Origin: Marinobacterium litorale DSM 23545
Lineage (GTDB): Bacteria; Pseudomonadota; Gammaproteobacteria; Pseudomonadales; Balneatricaceae
Assembly (NCBI RefSeq): GCF_000428985.1
Contig: NZ_AUAZ01000009.1
Location: 62,001-126,000 of the forward strand
Direction: 5' to 3'
Length of the DNA: 64,000 bases
Below the pieces are notes generated by a model that was not told the origin of the DNA, ran no database searches, and was given only the letters and a program-made list of their open reading frames with translations. Numbering within the stretch: the stretch's first letter is position 1; every line of letters begins with the position of its first letter. Position numbers and translations under genes: made by a program. Shown here one piece after another: positions 39,215-49,204 of the stretch.

Positions 39215-40104
39215 GACGTTTGCCAGGGCGAGCCCTCACGGAAGCGTTCGATCAGAAAGTCGCACAGCACCTGCAAACGAGGTGAGCGCTGCCGAGTCTG
39301 CGGATAAACCAGCCAGACACCGCTGAACGGATAGCGATACTGCTCCAGCATGGAAACCAGCCCCCCTCGCGCCAATGCAGGCTCCACGTAATAATCCGGT
39401 AACTGAGCGATACCCAGTCCCTTAAGTACCGCATCAAGCAGCGCCGGGCCTGAATTGGAGCGCCAGTTACCACTCACTTTCAACTCGCGACGCTGGCCTT
39501 TTTCACTGAACAGCCACCAGGGGTTGGAACCCAACAGACAGTTATGACCGGCCAGCTCCGAAAGGGTATGGGGCATGGGGAAGCGCCGCAGGTACTCTTT
39601 ACTGGCACAGAGATACTCCCGCCGATCACACAGACGGCGCGCCAGCAGCGATGAATCTCTCAGCCGCCCCATCCGTATTGCCAGATCATAGCCCTCCCCG
39701 ATCAGGTCGGTCTGACGATTGGTCAGATGCAGGTCCAGCGACATTTTCGGGTAGCGCAGCAGAAAATCGTTCAGCAACGGCGCCAGAAAACGTTCCCCAA
39801 AGGTGGTCGCACAGGTCACACGCAGGTTCCCGGCCGGTTCAGCCTGATAGCTGGTGAGCGCTTCCTCGGCGGCATCAAACCCCTCCAGCAAATGATGGCA
39901 GTGTTGATAGTAATGTTCGCCGGCATCACTGAGCCGGAAGCGGCGCGTGGTGCGATAGAGCAGCGGTGTGTTCAACTCTGCTTCCAGCCGTGACACTAGT
40001 CGGCTGATGTGGGACGCGGACACATTCAGTTTTTGCGCGGCTGCGGAAAAGCTGCCCTGCTGGACCACTTCAACAAAAGCTTCAATCGCATCCCAGTTAC
40101 GCAC
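39211..40104 (-). CDS. LysR-family regulator divergent from frmA
   Basis: 297 residues from a GTG at 40104 with a strong GGGAGG site six bases upstream. The N-terminal HTH (AFVEVVQQGSFSAAAQKLNV) is typical of the CrgA/AaeR-like LysR branch. It is divergent from the formaldehyde dehydrogenase gene with a 144-bp spacer and therefore likely regulates it. Many other bacteria use FrmR at this locus, so the LysR partner is a variation. Confidence 0.87.
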   Translation of the reverse strand: MRNWDAIEAFVEVVQQGSFSAAAQKLNVSASHISRLVSRLEAELNTPLLYRTTRRFRLSDAGEHYYQHCHHLLEGFDAAEEALTSYQAEPAGNLRVTCATTFGERFLAPLLNDFLLRYPKMSLDLHLTNRQTDLIGEGYDLAIRMGRLRDSSLLARRLCDRREYLCASKEYLRRFPMPHTLSELAGHNCLLGSNPWWLFSEKGQRRELKVSGNWRSNSGPALLDAVLKGLGIAQLPDYYVEPALARGGLVSMLEQYRYPFSGVWLVYPQTRQRSPRLQVLCDFLIERFREGSPWQTS

Positions 40105-40155
40105 AGGCCACCTCCCGAAGAATTTGTGCCTGTATGCCATAATTATTGCTACTGA

Positions 40156-41364
<1,209 letters not shown>

Positions 41365-41387
41365 TTTCGTGTCGCTGCATCGGGCAT

Positions 41388-41631
41388 CTGCACACCGACA
41401 CGCCGTGAATCCATCCATGGAGGCTCTGCAGCGCCATCCCTGGCGCTGAAGGTCGGCTTAGCAGATACCCGATACGTTCTGATATGCCGCAGTACATCCA
41501 AGATGGGGAGGCACCCAAGGATGCAGGCGCAGAGGGGTCACTGTTGACCGACCGTTGGCGCCATGGATGGCGGGAGGCCGCCCCGCGCCATCGAGCCCCC
41601 AGGGACGGGTTTACGGCGTGTCGGGCTGCAG
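41388..41631. repeat. Interspersed-type 244-bp repeat with inverted ends
   Basis: Both ends carry the same sequence in inverted orientation (about CTGCA..CCGACACGCCGT, 41388-41407 and its complement 41613-41631). Related segments extend inward (GAATCCATCCATGGAGGC versus a diverged complement; GGTCGGC and its complement). A clean internal hairpin (CAGCGCCA, 4 bases, TGGCGCTG) lies at 41429-41448. It has no coding potential beyond chance frames. The style matches short, multicopy intergenic repeats of marine gammaproteobacteria, from memory. It fills the frmA-fghA gap of 324 bp. Confidence 0.7.
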
Positions 41632-41688
41632 TGACCGCTCCAAAGCATCTCCCACCCCGGTGCCGCCCATAGACTCAAGGAGACCCTC

Positions 41689-42537
41689 ATGTCCGATACA
41701 ACCCCCGAGCTAATCGCCAGCAACAAATGCTTTGACGGTTGGCTCAAGCGCTACAAGCATCAGTCATCCAGTACCGGTACTGAGATGATTTTTGCGATCT
41801 ATCTTCCACCACAGGCTCAGAGCCAATCGGTACCCGTGCTCTACTGGCTCTCAGGCCTCACCTGCACCGATGAAAACTTCATGCAGAAAGCGGGTGCCCA
41901 GCGCCTGGCGTCTGAGCTGGGTATTGCGATCGTCTGCCCGGATACCAGCCCGCGTGGCACCGATCATCCGGGAGAGCATGACAGCTACGATTTCGGCTCG
42001 GCAGCCGGCTTCTATGTGAATGCGACCGAAGCCCCCTGGTCAGAAAACTACCGCATGTACGATTACGTGGTGGATGAGCTGCCTGCGCTGATCGAGGAGC
42101 ACTTCCCGGTCACCGACAAGCGTTCCATCAGCGGCCACTCCATGGGTGGTCATGGCGCTCTTATCTGTGCATTGAAAAACCCGGGCCGCTACCAGTCAGT
42201 TTCTGCCTTTGCACCGATCAGCAACCCGATCAACTGCCCCTGGGGTGAAAAAGCGTTGGCGGGCTATCTGGGTAACGACCGGGAAAGCTGGAAGGCCTGG
42301 GACAGTTGCGAACTGATCGCCTCGGCCAGCGAGCGCTTGCCGCTGCTGGTGGATCAGGGCGAGGCGGATGATTTCCTGGCTGAGCAGCTCAAACCGGAAG
42401 CACTAAAGCAGGCCTGTGAGGAAAACGGTCATCCACTGGAGCTGCGCCTGCAGCCGGGCTATGATCACAGCTACTTCTTTATTGCCAGCTTTATCGATGA
42501 CCACCTGCGTCATCATGCCAAGGCGCTCGGCGCTTAA
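41689..42537 (+). CDS. fghA: S-formylglutathione hydrolase
   Basis: 282 residues, esterase D family. The nucleophile elbow is GHSMGGHGAL, SGLTCTDENFMQKAGAQR is a family hallmark, and the catalytic His sits in PGYDHSYFFI. It hydrolyses S-formylglutathione to formate and glutathione, completing the FrmA pathway. It starts after AAGGAG. The end is only 6 bp from the convergent 3D-domain lipoprotein gene. Confidence 0.96.
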   Translation: MSDTTPELIASNKCFDGWLKRYKHQSSSTGTEMIFAIYLPPQAQSQSVPVLYWLSGLTCTDENFMQKAGAQRLASELGIAIVCPDTSPRGTDHPGEHDSYDFGSAAGFYVNATEAPWSENYRMYDYVVDELPALIEEHFPVTDKRSISGHSMGGHGALICALKNPGRYQSVSAFAPISNPINCPWGEKALAGYLGNDRESWKAWDSCELIASASERLPLLVDQGEADDFLAEQLKPEALKQACEENGHPLELRLQPGYDHSYFFIASFIDDHLRHHAKALGA

Positions 42538-42543
42538 GCGCGC

Positions 42544-42945
42544 TCAGTCGTCCTCGGTGCGGGGCGTCCAGTGAATTGTGACTTCGCGGACGCCCCAGTC
42601 CAGCGCCGCCTGCACATCGTTCCCCATGTAGATATCGATCTTCTGCTTCCAGCGCTTGTGCATCTTGTCCATCACCATATAGCGCCCCTCCAAGCCTTCG
42701 ATCCGAATCATCGTCCCGTAGGTCAGGCCCTTTCTGAGCAGATCCCGTGACACCGCCACCGCTTTCATTCCGGGACTGAGACGGTCGCCCCAGGCTGCCG
42801 TATTGGGGTGTTCGTTGGTCTGGTCCGGTACCGAATTGTAGGCGGACGCCATCACGGTCAGCTCCAGCGACTCCGCTTCTCCGCTACATCCGCTCAACAA
42901 CAGCAGTAAAGCTGCTGCCGGTAGAAATCGTCCTGACCGACGCAT
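42544..42945 (-). CDS. Lipoprotein with 3D (Asp-Asp-Asp) domain
   Basis: 133 residues. A signal sequence ends in the lipobox LLSGC. The rest is a 3D domain: the SAYNS start, TAAWGDRLSPGMKAVAVSRDLL, then MVMDKMHKRW and IDIYMG carrying the conserved aspartates. 3D domains resemble the MltA/RlpA double-psi barrel active site and are linked to peptidoglycan cleavage. There is no extra peptidoglycan-binding domain, and activity is not proven. Confidence 0.82.
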   Translation of the reverse strand: MRRSGRFLPAAALLLLLSGCSGEAESLELTVMASAYNSVPDQTNEHPNTAAWGDRLSPGMKAVAVSRDLLRKGLTYGTMIRIEGLEGRYMVMDKMHKRWKQKIDIYMGNDVQAALDWGVREVTIHWTPRTEDD

Positions 42946-43079
42946 ACCGCCAACCTGTTCAAATCGATAACTGTGAAATGGGCTTTGGAGTCTACACTGG
43001 GTGTAACAAACGGGAAATCTTTTGCGTGACTCGCTCCCCGTTTCGGTTTATATAAAGCCACCCCATCCGGAGTCCCGCC

Positions 43080-43730
43080 ATGAACAGTTTAGCCTCTCCC
43101 AGCCACGAGCTGGTTTTCGACCATATCGCCGATGCCTTGGTGGATAAAGGCTACCTGATCCTGAACGATGGCCTACCAGAGGCTTTGACGTCCGCACTCT
43201 TTCAGCGCATCAATCATCTCAACGATGAAGACTTTCGCCGTGCCGGTGTGGGCCGGGAACAGGATCAGCATCTGAACAGCCGTATCCGACAGGATCAGAT
43301 CCGCTGGCTGGAGCACAGTGATGTGAGTGAATCCGCCTATCTGCACTGGATGGACAGCCTGCGTGAAGGGATCAACCGACGCCTGTTCATGGGCCTTTTT
43401 GATTACGAGTGCCATTTCGCCCATTATGCGCCAGGCGCCTTCTACAAGCGTCATCTGGATGCATTTCGCGGCCAGACCAACCGGGTACTGACCACGGTGT
43501 TTTATCTCAACCCTCAGTGGCAGCAATCCGACGGTGGCGAGTTGGTGATCTACCCGGAAGCCGGGGATCACCCGATCGAGCGAGTGGCGCCCGCTGCCGG
43601 TACCCTTGTTGTGTTTCTCAGCGACCGCTTCCCCCACGAAGTCTTACCGGCAAAAGCGGACCGTTTCAGCATCGCCGGCTGGTTCCGCGTCAACGCCAGC
43701 ATTGGCAATCAGATCGACCCGCCGCGCTAA
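43080..43730 (+). CDS. 2-oxoglutarate/Fe(II) oxygenase, prolyl-hydroxylase-like
   Basis: 216 residues. The double-stranded beta helix carries the iron ligands HLD (in FYKRHLDAFRG) and the distal His in RFPHEVLPA, with the 2OG-binding Arg in RFSIAGWFRVN. It resembles the PiuC/SM-20 and P4H-type bacterial dioxygenases that hydroxylate proteins. The substrate is unknown. Promoter-like TATAAA lies about 30 bp upstream. Single gene, followed by dbpA. Confidence 0.87.
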   Translation: MNSLASPSHELVFDHIADALVDKGYLILNDGLPEALTSALFQRINHLNDEDFRRAGVGREQDQHLNSRIRQDQIRWLEHSDVSESAYLHWMDSLREGINRRLFMGLFDYECHFAHYAPGAFYKRHLDAFRGQTNRVLTTVFYLNPQWQQSDGGELVIYPEAGDHPIERVAPAAGTLVVFLSDRFPHEVLPAKADRFSIAGWFRVNASIGNQIDPPR

Positions 43731-43830
43731 ACACCCGTGGCTGCGCGGCCCGCCTGCCAGCCATTACTGACGGAACGATCCCCTGTATACTGGCCGTCTT
43801 GATAACATCGATTAAATAACCGGACCTGCC

Positions 43831-45210
43831 GTGACCGATACCCGCTTCGACTCTCTCAACCTGCCTGCCGGCCAGATCGCCAATCTCAACGCCATGGGCT
43901 ACCAGGCGATGACGCCCATCCAGCAGCTCAGCCTTCCCGTGGTGCTGGCAGGCAAGGACCTGATCGCCCAGGCCAAGACCGGCAGCGGTAAGACCGCAGC
44001 CTTTGGTATCGGATTACTGGAACACCTCAAGCCCCGTCTATTTGCCGTTCAGGGGCTGGTACTTTGCCCCACTCGCGAGCTGGCAACCCAGGTGGCCAAG
44101 GAGCTGCGCCGGCTGGCCCGCTACCTGGATAATATCAAGGTGGTCACGCTGTGCGGTGGCACCCCCATCGGACCACAGATCGGTTCGCTGGAGCACGGTG
44201 CCCATATCGTTGTAGGTACGCCGGGTAGGATTAAGGATCACCTGCGCAAGGGCACACTGACGCTGGAGAAGGTCAGCTCGCTGGTGCTGGATGAAGCGGA
44301 CCGAATGCTGGACATGGGCTTTGCCGAGGATATCGGTACCATCATCGACGCCACGCCCGCCTCACGCCAGACCCTGCTGTTCTCCGCGACCTACCCGCAG
44401 GATATTGAGCAGCTCTCCCAGCGTTACCAGCAAAATCCAGAGCGGGTAACCGCACCGGAGCAGCATACGGAAAGTGCTATCACTCAAACCGCCTACCTGT
44501 GCGATGAGCCCTATAAGGCCGACACGCTGATCGCTCTGCTGCAAACCCTGGAACCCGAAGCCGCAGTGCTGTTCTGCAACACCAAAGCGCGCTGCAATGA
44601 ATACGCCGCCGCCCTGAAAGAGGCGGGCTTTCAGGTGGGTGTACTGCATGGCGATATGGAGCAACGCGACCGGGATCAACGCATCACCCTGTTCGGCAAC
44701 GGCAGCCTGCGGCTGTTGATCGCTACCGATGTAGCCGCCCGCGGCCTGGATATCGACTCGGTGGATCTGGTCGTAAACATCGACCTGCCAAGGGAGCCGG
44801 CCGTGTATACCCACCGTATCGGACGGACTGGCCGTGCCGGACGTAGCGGCAGCGCCATCAGTTTGGTGGGGCCGAAAGAGACGATCAAACTGGAGCGCAT
44901 CAGTGCCGGTCAAAACGCCGAGATCACCCGTATCGACAAGCTGCCGACACCCAATCATGATTATCGACCGCCCCGCGCGCCCATGCGCACGCTGGCGATT
45001 GCCGGTGGCCGTAAAAACAAACTGCGCCCCGGCGATATCGTCGGCACATTGACTGCTGGCGGCAAACTCAGCGGTGATGATATTGGCGATATAGAAGTCG
45101 GAGACTTCACCACCTACGTGGCGGTTAAACGGGAGTGCTCGGAAGCTGCCCTGGAGCAGATTAAGTCCCGCACCATCAAGGGTAAGAACTTCCGCGTGCG
45201 TAAACTGTAA
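43831..45210 (+). CDS. dbpA: ATP-dependent RNA helicase DbpA
   Basis: 459 residues from a GTG start. DEAD-box motifs: Q motif TPIQQLSLP, Walker A AKTGSGKT, DEAD in VLDEADRM, SAT, and HRIGRTGRAGR. A C-terminal RNA-binding domain (about 385-459, beginning TLAIAGGRKNKLRPGDIVG) is the DbpA RRM that targets hairpin 92 of 23S rRNA. It acts in 50S subunit assembly. A TATACT -10 candidate lies at 43784-43789. Confidence 0.95.
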   Translation: MTDTRFDSLNLPAGQIANLNAMGYQAMTPIQQLSLPVVLAGKDLIAQAKTGSGKTAAFGIGLLEHLKPRLFAVQGLVLCPTRELATQVAKELRRLARYLDNIKVVTLCGGTPIGPQIGSLEHGAHIVVGTPGRIKDHLRKGTLTLEKVSSLVLDEADRMLDMGFAEDIGTIIDATPASRQTLLFSATYPQDIEQLSQRYQQNPERVTAPEQHTESAITQTAYLCDEPYKADTLIALLQTLEPEAAVLFCNTKARCNEYAAALKEAGFQVGVLHGDMEQRDRDQRITLFGNGSLRLLIATDVAARGLDIDSVDLVVNIDLPREPAVYTHRIGRTGRAGRSGSAISLVGPKETIKLERISAGQNAEITRIDKLPTPNHDYRPPRAPMRTLAIAGGRKNKLRPGDIVGTLTAGGKLSGDDIGDIEVGDFTTYVAVKRECSEAALEQIKSRTIKGKNFRVRKL

Positions 45211-45395
45211 AGGAACACCCACGAAGCTTCGTTTCGCCACAATCCTCTGCACCTAAAAGGGTACTGCATGCTACAGAGCGCCGGGTTTCCGGCCTCGGGT
45301 CAACCTTTGTCTAAACTGCACTCACTTTACACTTCAAACGGCCGTTCCAATCTGATAAAAGATTGCCTTCTTATATTGCAATGGAGGCAATACAC

Positions 45396-46457
45396 ATGCG
45401 TACTCTTGCTCTACGCCGCTCACTCGGGCGAGCTGCAACTCTTTCGTTACTATCCCTTGTACTCACCGCCTGTGTGACCGGAAACCGCGCGACCCAGGAT
45501 GTCACTACTGCAGAGCGCACTAAAGGCGGCCTTTTCGGCATGAGCGAATACGCAGACATGGAGGTTAACAAACCAAAAGCTTTCGCAGGAAAAAGCAAGC
45601 TGATAATCGGTTCGTTCAAGGTTGGATTTGTCGATAGTAAGCGGGCTGAAGCGAAAGCCGGAGGCGGCATTATGGGTAGTGCATACGGCGGGAAATCAGT
45701 CGCGCGCCTTAAGCTAGAGGGTGTTGATGACCAACACAAACAGGCATTAACAGAAGTAGCGTATAACTCCTTTACACAGCGCTTACAAAAGGCCGGTTAC
45801 GAAATTGTCGAGCTTGGCGTACTTCAGGGATACAAAGGTTATGAAAAAGTTAAGCTGTTTGACTTCCCGCTAGAATCGGATAACTCGGGCCTACTCTCCG
45901 ACTACGGTGTGACCTACTACCACACCCCCGCTGTTTTTGGGAAAACACATGTCTACATGGGCGAGATACCGGGTGAAAGTGGGGGTTTTGGCTTTTCCAG
46001 CCCGAATGCCGTGACGGCCGAGTTCGCGAAAGCCACCGGTATCCCGGTTATCAACGTCAGCTACGTCCTCGATTTTGCGAACACGGGTTCCTACGGCGAC
46101 TTTTTCACCAGCACAAGCTCTGTGAGCGTCGGACAAGGCATGACCCTGGTCCCGGGCGCCAATCTGGGGATCATTAGCGGCTGGGGAGGTAGCTTCAGCG
46201 ACGAAGTGGGATCACTACGTACGGGGCAGCCACTCACTTCCGATATTAAATTCGCGGCGGTTGAGGACAGCACCACAGACACTCATAAAACGGTACAGAC
46301 AGTCACCAATGTCGTGGGACTTCTCGGCGGGATAGGGAGCAACATTACCCGAGACTATATCGTTCGGGCAGACCCGGAAAGATTCGAAGCCGCTGCAATC
46401 GATGTAATCGAGCAAATTAACGAAGCTTTTGTTCTGAAAATGGCCGAGCTCCGCTAA
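45396..46457 (+). CDS. Predicted outer-membrane lipoprotein of unknown function
   Basis: 353 residues. The ATG at 45396 has GGAGG 8 bases upstream and opens a signal sequence ending in the lipobox LLSLVLTACVTG. The mature part is rich in Gly, Ser and aromatic residues and contains segments such as KAGGGIMGSAYGGKSVARLKL and VTYYHTPAVFGKTHVYMGE. I do not recognise a family. Codon use is less GC biased than neighbours. It is a single gene between dbpA and srkA. Confidence 0.7.
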   Translation: MRTLALRRSLGRAATLSLLSLVLTACVTGNRATQDVTTAERTKGGLFGMSEYADMEVNKPKAFAGKSKLIIGSFKVGFVDSKRAEAKAGGGIMGSAYGGKSVARLKLEGVDDQHKQALTEVAYNSFTQRLQKAGYEIVELGVLQGYKGYEKVKLFDFPLESDNSGLLSDYGVTYYHTPAVFGKTHVYMGEIPGESGGFGFSSPNAVTAEFAKATGIPVINVSYVLDFANTGSYGDFFTSTSSVSVGQGMTLVPGANLGIISGWGGSFSDEVGSLRTGQPLTSDIKFAAVEDSTTDTHKTVQTVTNVVGLLGGIGSNITRDYIVRADPERFEAAAIDVIEQINEAFVLKMAELR

Positions 46458-46494
46458 TTCCAAATTCTACAACCGAGACGCTGGGCTGCCAAAA

Positions 46495-47487
46495 TCAAAG
46501 CAGCTCCAGCGGCGCTTCTCTCAGTTTGGCAAACTGCTCACGCAACTGCAGCAGGTGCTCGCCCCAGTAGCGTTCGGTGTTAAACCAGGGGAAGTTATGC
46601 GGAAAGGCCGGGTCTTCCCAGCGACGGCCCAGCCAGGCGCTGTAATGCAGCATCCGCAGGGTCCGAAGGGCTTCCAGCAGGTGTAACTCGCGCGGGTCGA
46701 AGTCGGCGAATTCATTATAGCCTTCCACCACTTCGGCTAACTGCAACTGCTGTTCCTGACGGTCGTCCCCGGTAAGCAGCATCCACAAATCCTGAATCGC
46801 CGGTGCCATACGCGCATCGTCAAAATCGACAAAGTTGGGGGTATTGTCCCGCCACAGGATATTTCCGCCGTGGCAGTCACCGTGGGCGCGAATCATGCGC
46901 AGGGAACCGGCCCGGTCAAAGGCTGAGCCGATCTCGTGAATCAGGTCATCGGCCAGGCTGATATAGGCCTCGCGCAGACTGGCGGGAATAAATCGGTCGG
47001 TAATCAGGCAAATACTGTCGATGCCATAGCTCTGGATGCTCAGTTCCGGCCGATGGATAAACGGCTTAACCGCCCCCACCAGATGGATGCGGCCAAGGGT
47101 CTGCCCCAGCCGGTAAAGGTGATCCGGATCACCCAGCTCCGGCGCCCGCCCTCCGCGACGTTCGTAGAGGGAGAACCGGTAGTCTTCAAACCGGAACAGG
47201 CTCTCGCCCGCCTCATTACGCAACGGCGGCACCACCGGCAGCTCCTGCTCCACCATCTCGAAGCAGAACTGATGCTCCTCAAGGATCTGCTCATCGCTCC
47301 AGCGTCCGGGGCGATAGAACTTGGCGATCAACGGTGTACTCTCCTCGATTCCCACCTGATACACGCGGTTCTCGTAGCTATTCAGCGCGAGTATTCGGCC
47401 ATCGCTGAGATAACCCAATGACTCTACCGAATCGATCACGGTATCCGGTTTCAGCTGGTAGAAGGGTTGTGCCGGGTTATCTGTCAT
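46495..47487 (-). CDS. srkA: SrkA (YihE) stress-response kinase
   Basis: 330 residues, aminoglycoside-phosphotransferase fold. The N-terminal lobe has ALNSYENRVYQVG and IAKFYRPGRWS (nucleotide lysine). The catalytic loop is AHGDCHGGNILW near residue 200 and the metal site is FVDFDDARM. SrkA is a Ser/Thr kinase that in E. coli counteracts MazF-mediated death after stress. Divergent from the next gene across 96 bp. Confidence 0.92.
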   Translation of the reverse strand: MTDNPAQPFYQLKPDTVIDSVESLGYLSDGRILALNSYENRVYQVGIEESTPLIAKFYRPGRWSDEQILEEHQFCFEMVEQELPVVPPLRNEAGESLFRFEDYRFSLYERRGGRAPELGDPDHLYRLGQTLGRIHLVGAVKPFIHRPELSIQSYGIDSICLITDRFIPASLREAYISLADDLIHEIGSAFDRAGSLRMIRAHGDCHGGNILWRDNTPNFVDFDDARMAPAIQDLWMLLTGDDRQEQQLQLAEVVEGYNEFADFDPRELHLLEALRTLRMLHYSAWLGRRWEDPAFPHNFPWFNTERYWGEHLLQLREQFAKLREAPLELL

Positions 47488-47583
47488 AGTGCACCGTTGT
47501 AAAGTCTGAAGCGGCCATTGTAGCGGTCTACCCCGGGCTTAGAAAACGTATCCCGGCGCTCGATCAACACGTAGAATGCGGGG

Positions 47584-48300
47584 ATGAGCATACTATTTGA
47601 AGAGATCGACTCTCAGCCTTCGCCCATCGGCACCATCTCCCTGAGACGGCGGCGCATCCCTATCATGGGTGACCGGGACATCTATGAAGTAAAACTTGGC
47701 GACGAGTTTTTGATGTCCAGCTACTTTGTCGATGGCGAAATCGCGCTGGCTGACTGCGGGCTGCGCCCAGTGACTGGTGACAACCTCTCGGTGGTCGTGG
47801 GTGGGCTGGGCCTGGGATACACCGCCGAAGCGGTCCTCAACCATGACAATGTCGGTGAGCTGATGGTGGTGGAGTACCTGCCTCCGGTCATTGGATGGCA
47901 TCAGCAGGAGAAAACGCCGCTGGGAGCCACCCTTAACGCCGACCCGCGCTGCCGCTACGTGCAAGGTGATTTCTTTGCGCTGAGCGCCAGCCCTGAGGGG
48001 TTCGACCCCGACCAGCCCGGCCGCAAGCTTGATGCCATCCTGCTGGATATCGACCACTCTCCCCGGGCGTTACTGAACGATGCCAGCAAACCCTTCTACA
48101 GTGAACAAGGGTTGGCCCAGCTGGCAACCCACCTGGTGCCGGGTGGGGTGTTTGGATTCTGGTCCAATGAGCCGCCCGAAGCGCCGTTCACCGAGTTGCT
48201 GCGTCAGGTCTTTGCCGAGGTGGAGGTCCATGAAGTGGATTTTCATAACCCCTTTCAGGATCGCATGGCGACCAATACCGTCTATGTCGGAATTAAATAG
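47584..48300 (+). CDS. Spermidine-synthase-fold protein
   Basis: 238 residues. A Rossmann methyltransferase fold as in spermidine synthases: glycine loop VVGGLGLGYTAEAVL, acidic ELMVVEYLPPVIGWH and a D-x-DHSP segment (LDAILLDIDHSP). The usual polyamine-synthase gate motifs are not evident, so it is more likely a small-molecule methyltransferase-like protein of unknown substrate. A RIO kinase gene follows 23 bp downstream, so they may form one operon. Confidence 0.72.
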   Translation: MSILFEEIDSQPSPIGTISLRRRRIPIMGDRDIYEVKLGDEFLMSSYFVDGEIALADCGLRPVTGDNLSVVVGGLGLGYTAEAVLNHDNVGELMVVEYLPPVIGWHQQEKTPLGATLNADPRCRYVQGDFFALSASPEGFDPDQPGRKLDAILLDIDHSPRALLNDASKPFYSEQGLAQLATHLVPGGVFGFWSNEPPEAPFTELLRQVFAEVEVHEVDFHNPFQDRMATNTVYVGIK

Positions 48301-48323
48301 GATACCCGTCACGCAGGAGCGCT

Positions 48324-49187
48324 ATGAAGACGCCTAAACGCCTGTTGCCACTACTGGAAGATGGACTGATCGACGAAGTTCTGCGGCCACTGATGAGCGG
48401 CAAGGAGGCATCGGTTTACGTGGTACGCTGCGGCGACGAGGTGCGCTGCGCCAAAGTCTACAAGGAAGCCCAGAAACGGGGCTTCAAAAAGGCGGCGCTC
48501 TATCAGGAGGGACGAAAAGTCCGTAACTCCCGCCGCGCCCGCGCCATGGAAAAAGGCTCTCGCTTTGGCCGTAACCAGACCGAGGAGACCTGGCAAAACG
48601 CCGAAGTGGACGCCCTATACAAACTGGCGGCACAGGGTGTCCGGGTGCCTGAGCCCTATGGGTGCTTCGATGGTGTCCTGCTGATGGAGCTGGTCACTGA
48701 TGATGAGGGTGACGTAGCTCCACGCCTGAACGATGTGGCCATGTCTGCCGAGCAGGCGCGCGAAGATCACCTGCTGGTGATGGAATACGTCAAACGGATG
48801 CTCTGTGCCGGCCTGGTCCACGGCGACCTGTCCGAGTTCAACGTATTGGTGGATGACTATGGCCCGGTGATCATCGATCTTCCCCAAGCCGTCGATGCCG
48901 CAGCCAACAACAACGCCCGCTCTATGCTGGAGCGGGATGTGAATAACATGACTCGCTACTACGCCCAGTTCGCCGAAGAGCTGCTGGAAACCCGTTACGC
49001 AGCGGAGATGTGGAAACTGTTTGAAGCCGGCGAGCTGACCCTGGACTCGGAGCTCACCGGACTGGTGGAAGAGGACCTGCACACGGCGGATGTGGACTCG
49101 GTGATGGCGGAGATTCAGCAGATATTGCGGGATGAGGAGAAACGTCGCGAGCGCCTGAAAGCGGACGGCGAAGACGACGAGCACTAA
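48324..49187 (+). CDS. Bacterial RIO1-family kinase
   Basis: 287 residues. The RIO signature SGKEASVYVV at the flexible nucleotide loop is followed by CAKVYKEAQ (ATP lysine), catalytic loop LVHGDLSEFNVLV (about 165-177) and metal site VIIDLPQAVD (about 182-191). RIO kinases are atypical protein kinases/ATPases involved in ribosome maturation in archaea and eukaryotes; bacterial members are little studied. It is preceded by a spermidine-synthase-fold gene and convergent with a GST gene. Confidence 0.87.
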   Translation: MKTPKRLLPLLEDGLIDEVLRPLMSGKEASVYVVRCGDEVRCAKVYKEAQKRGFKKAALYQEGRKVRNSRRARAMEKGSRFGRNQTEETWQNAEVDALYKLAAQGVRVPEPYGCFDGVLLMELVTDDEGDVAPRLNDVAMSAEQAREDHLLVMEYVKRMLCAGLVHGDLSEFNVLVDDYGPVIIDLPQAVDAAANNNARSMLERDVNNMTRYYAQFAEELLETRYAAEMWKLFEAGELTLDSELTGLVEEDLHTADVDSVMAEIQQILRDEEKRRERLKADGEDDEH

Positions 49188-49204
49188 AGCACGCAGGTAC
49201 CCGT

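Noticed and set aside
41388-41631. Small ORFs inside the frmA-fghA repeat
   Set aside because: Peptides such as MDGFTACR appear on both strands because the ends are inverted repeats; no ribosome sites or conserved frame.
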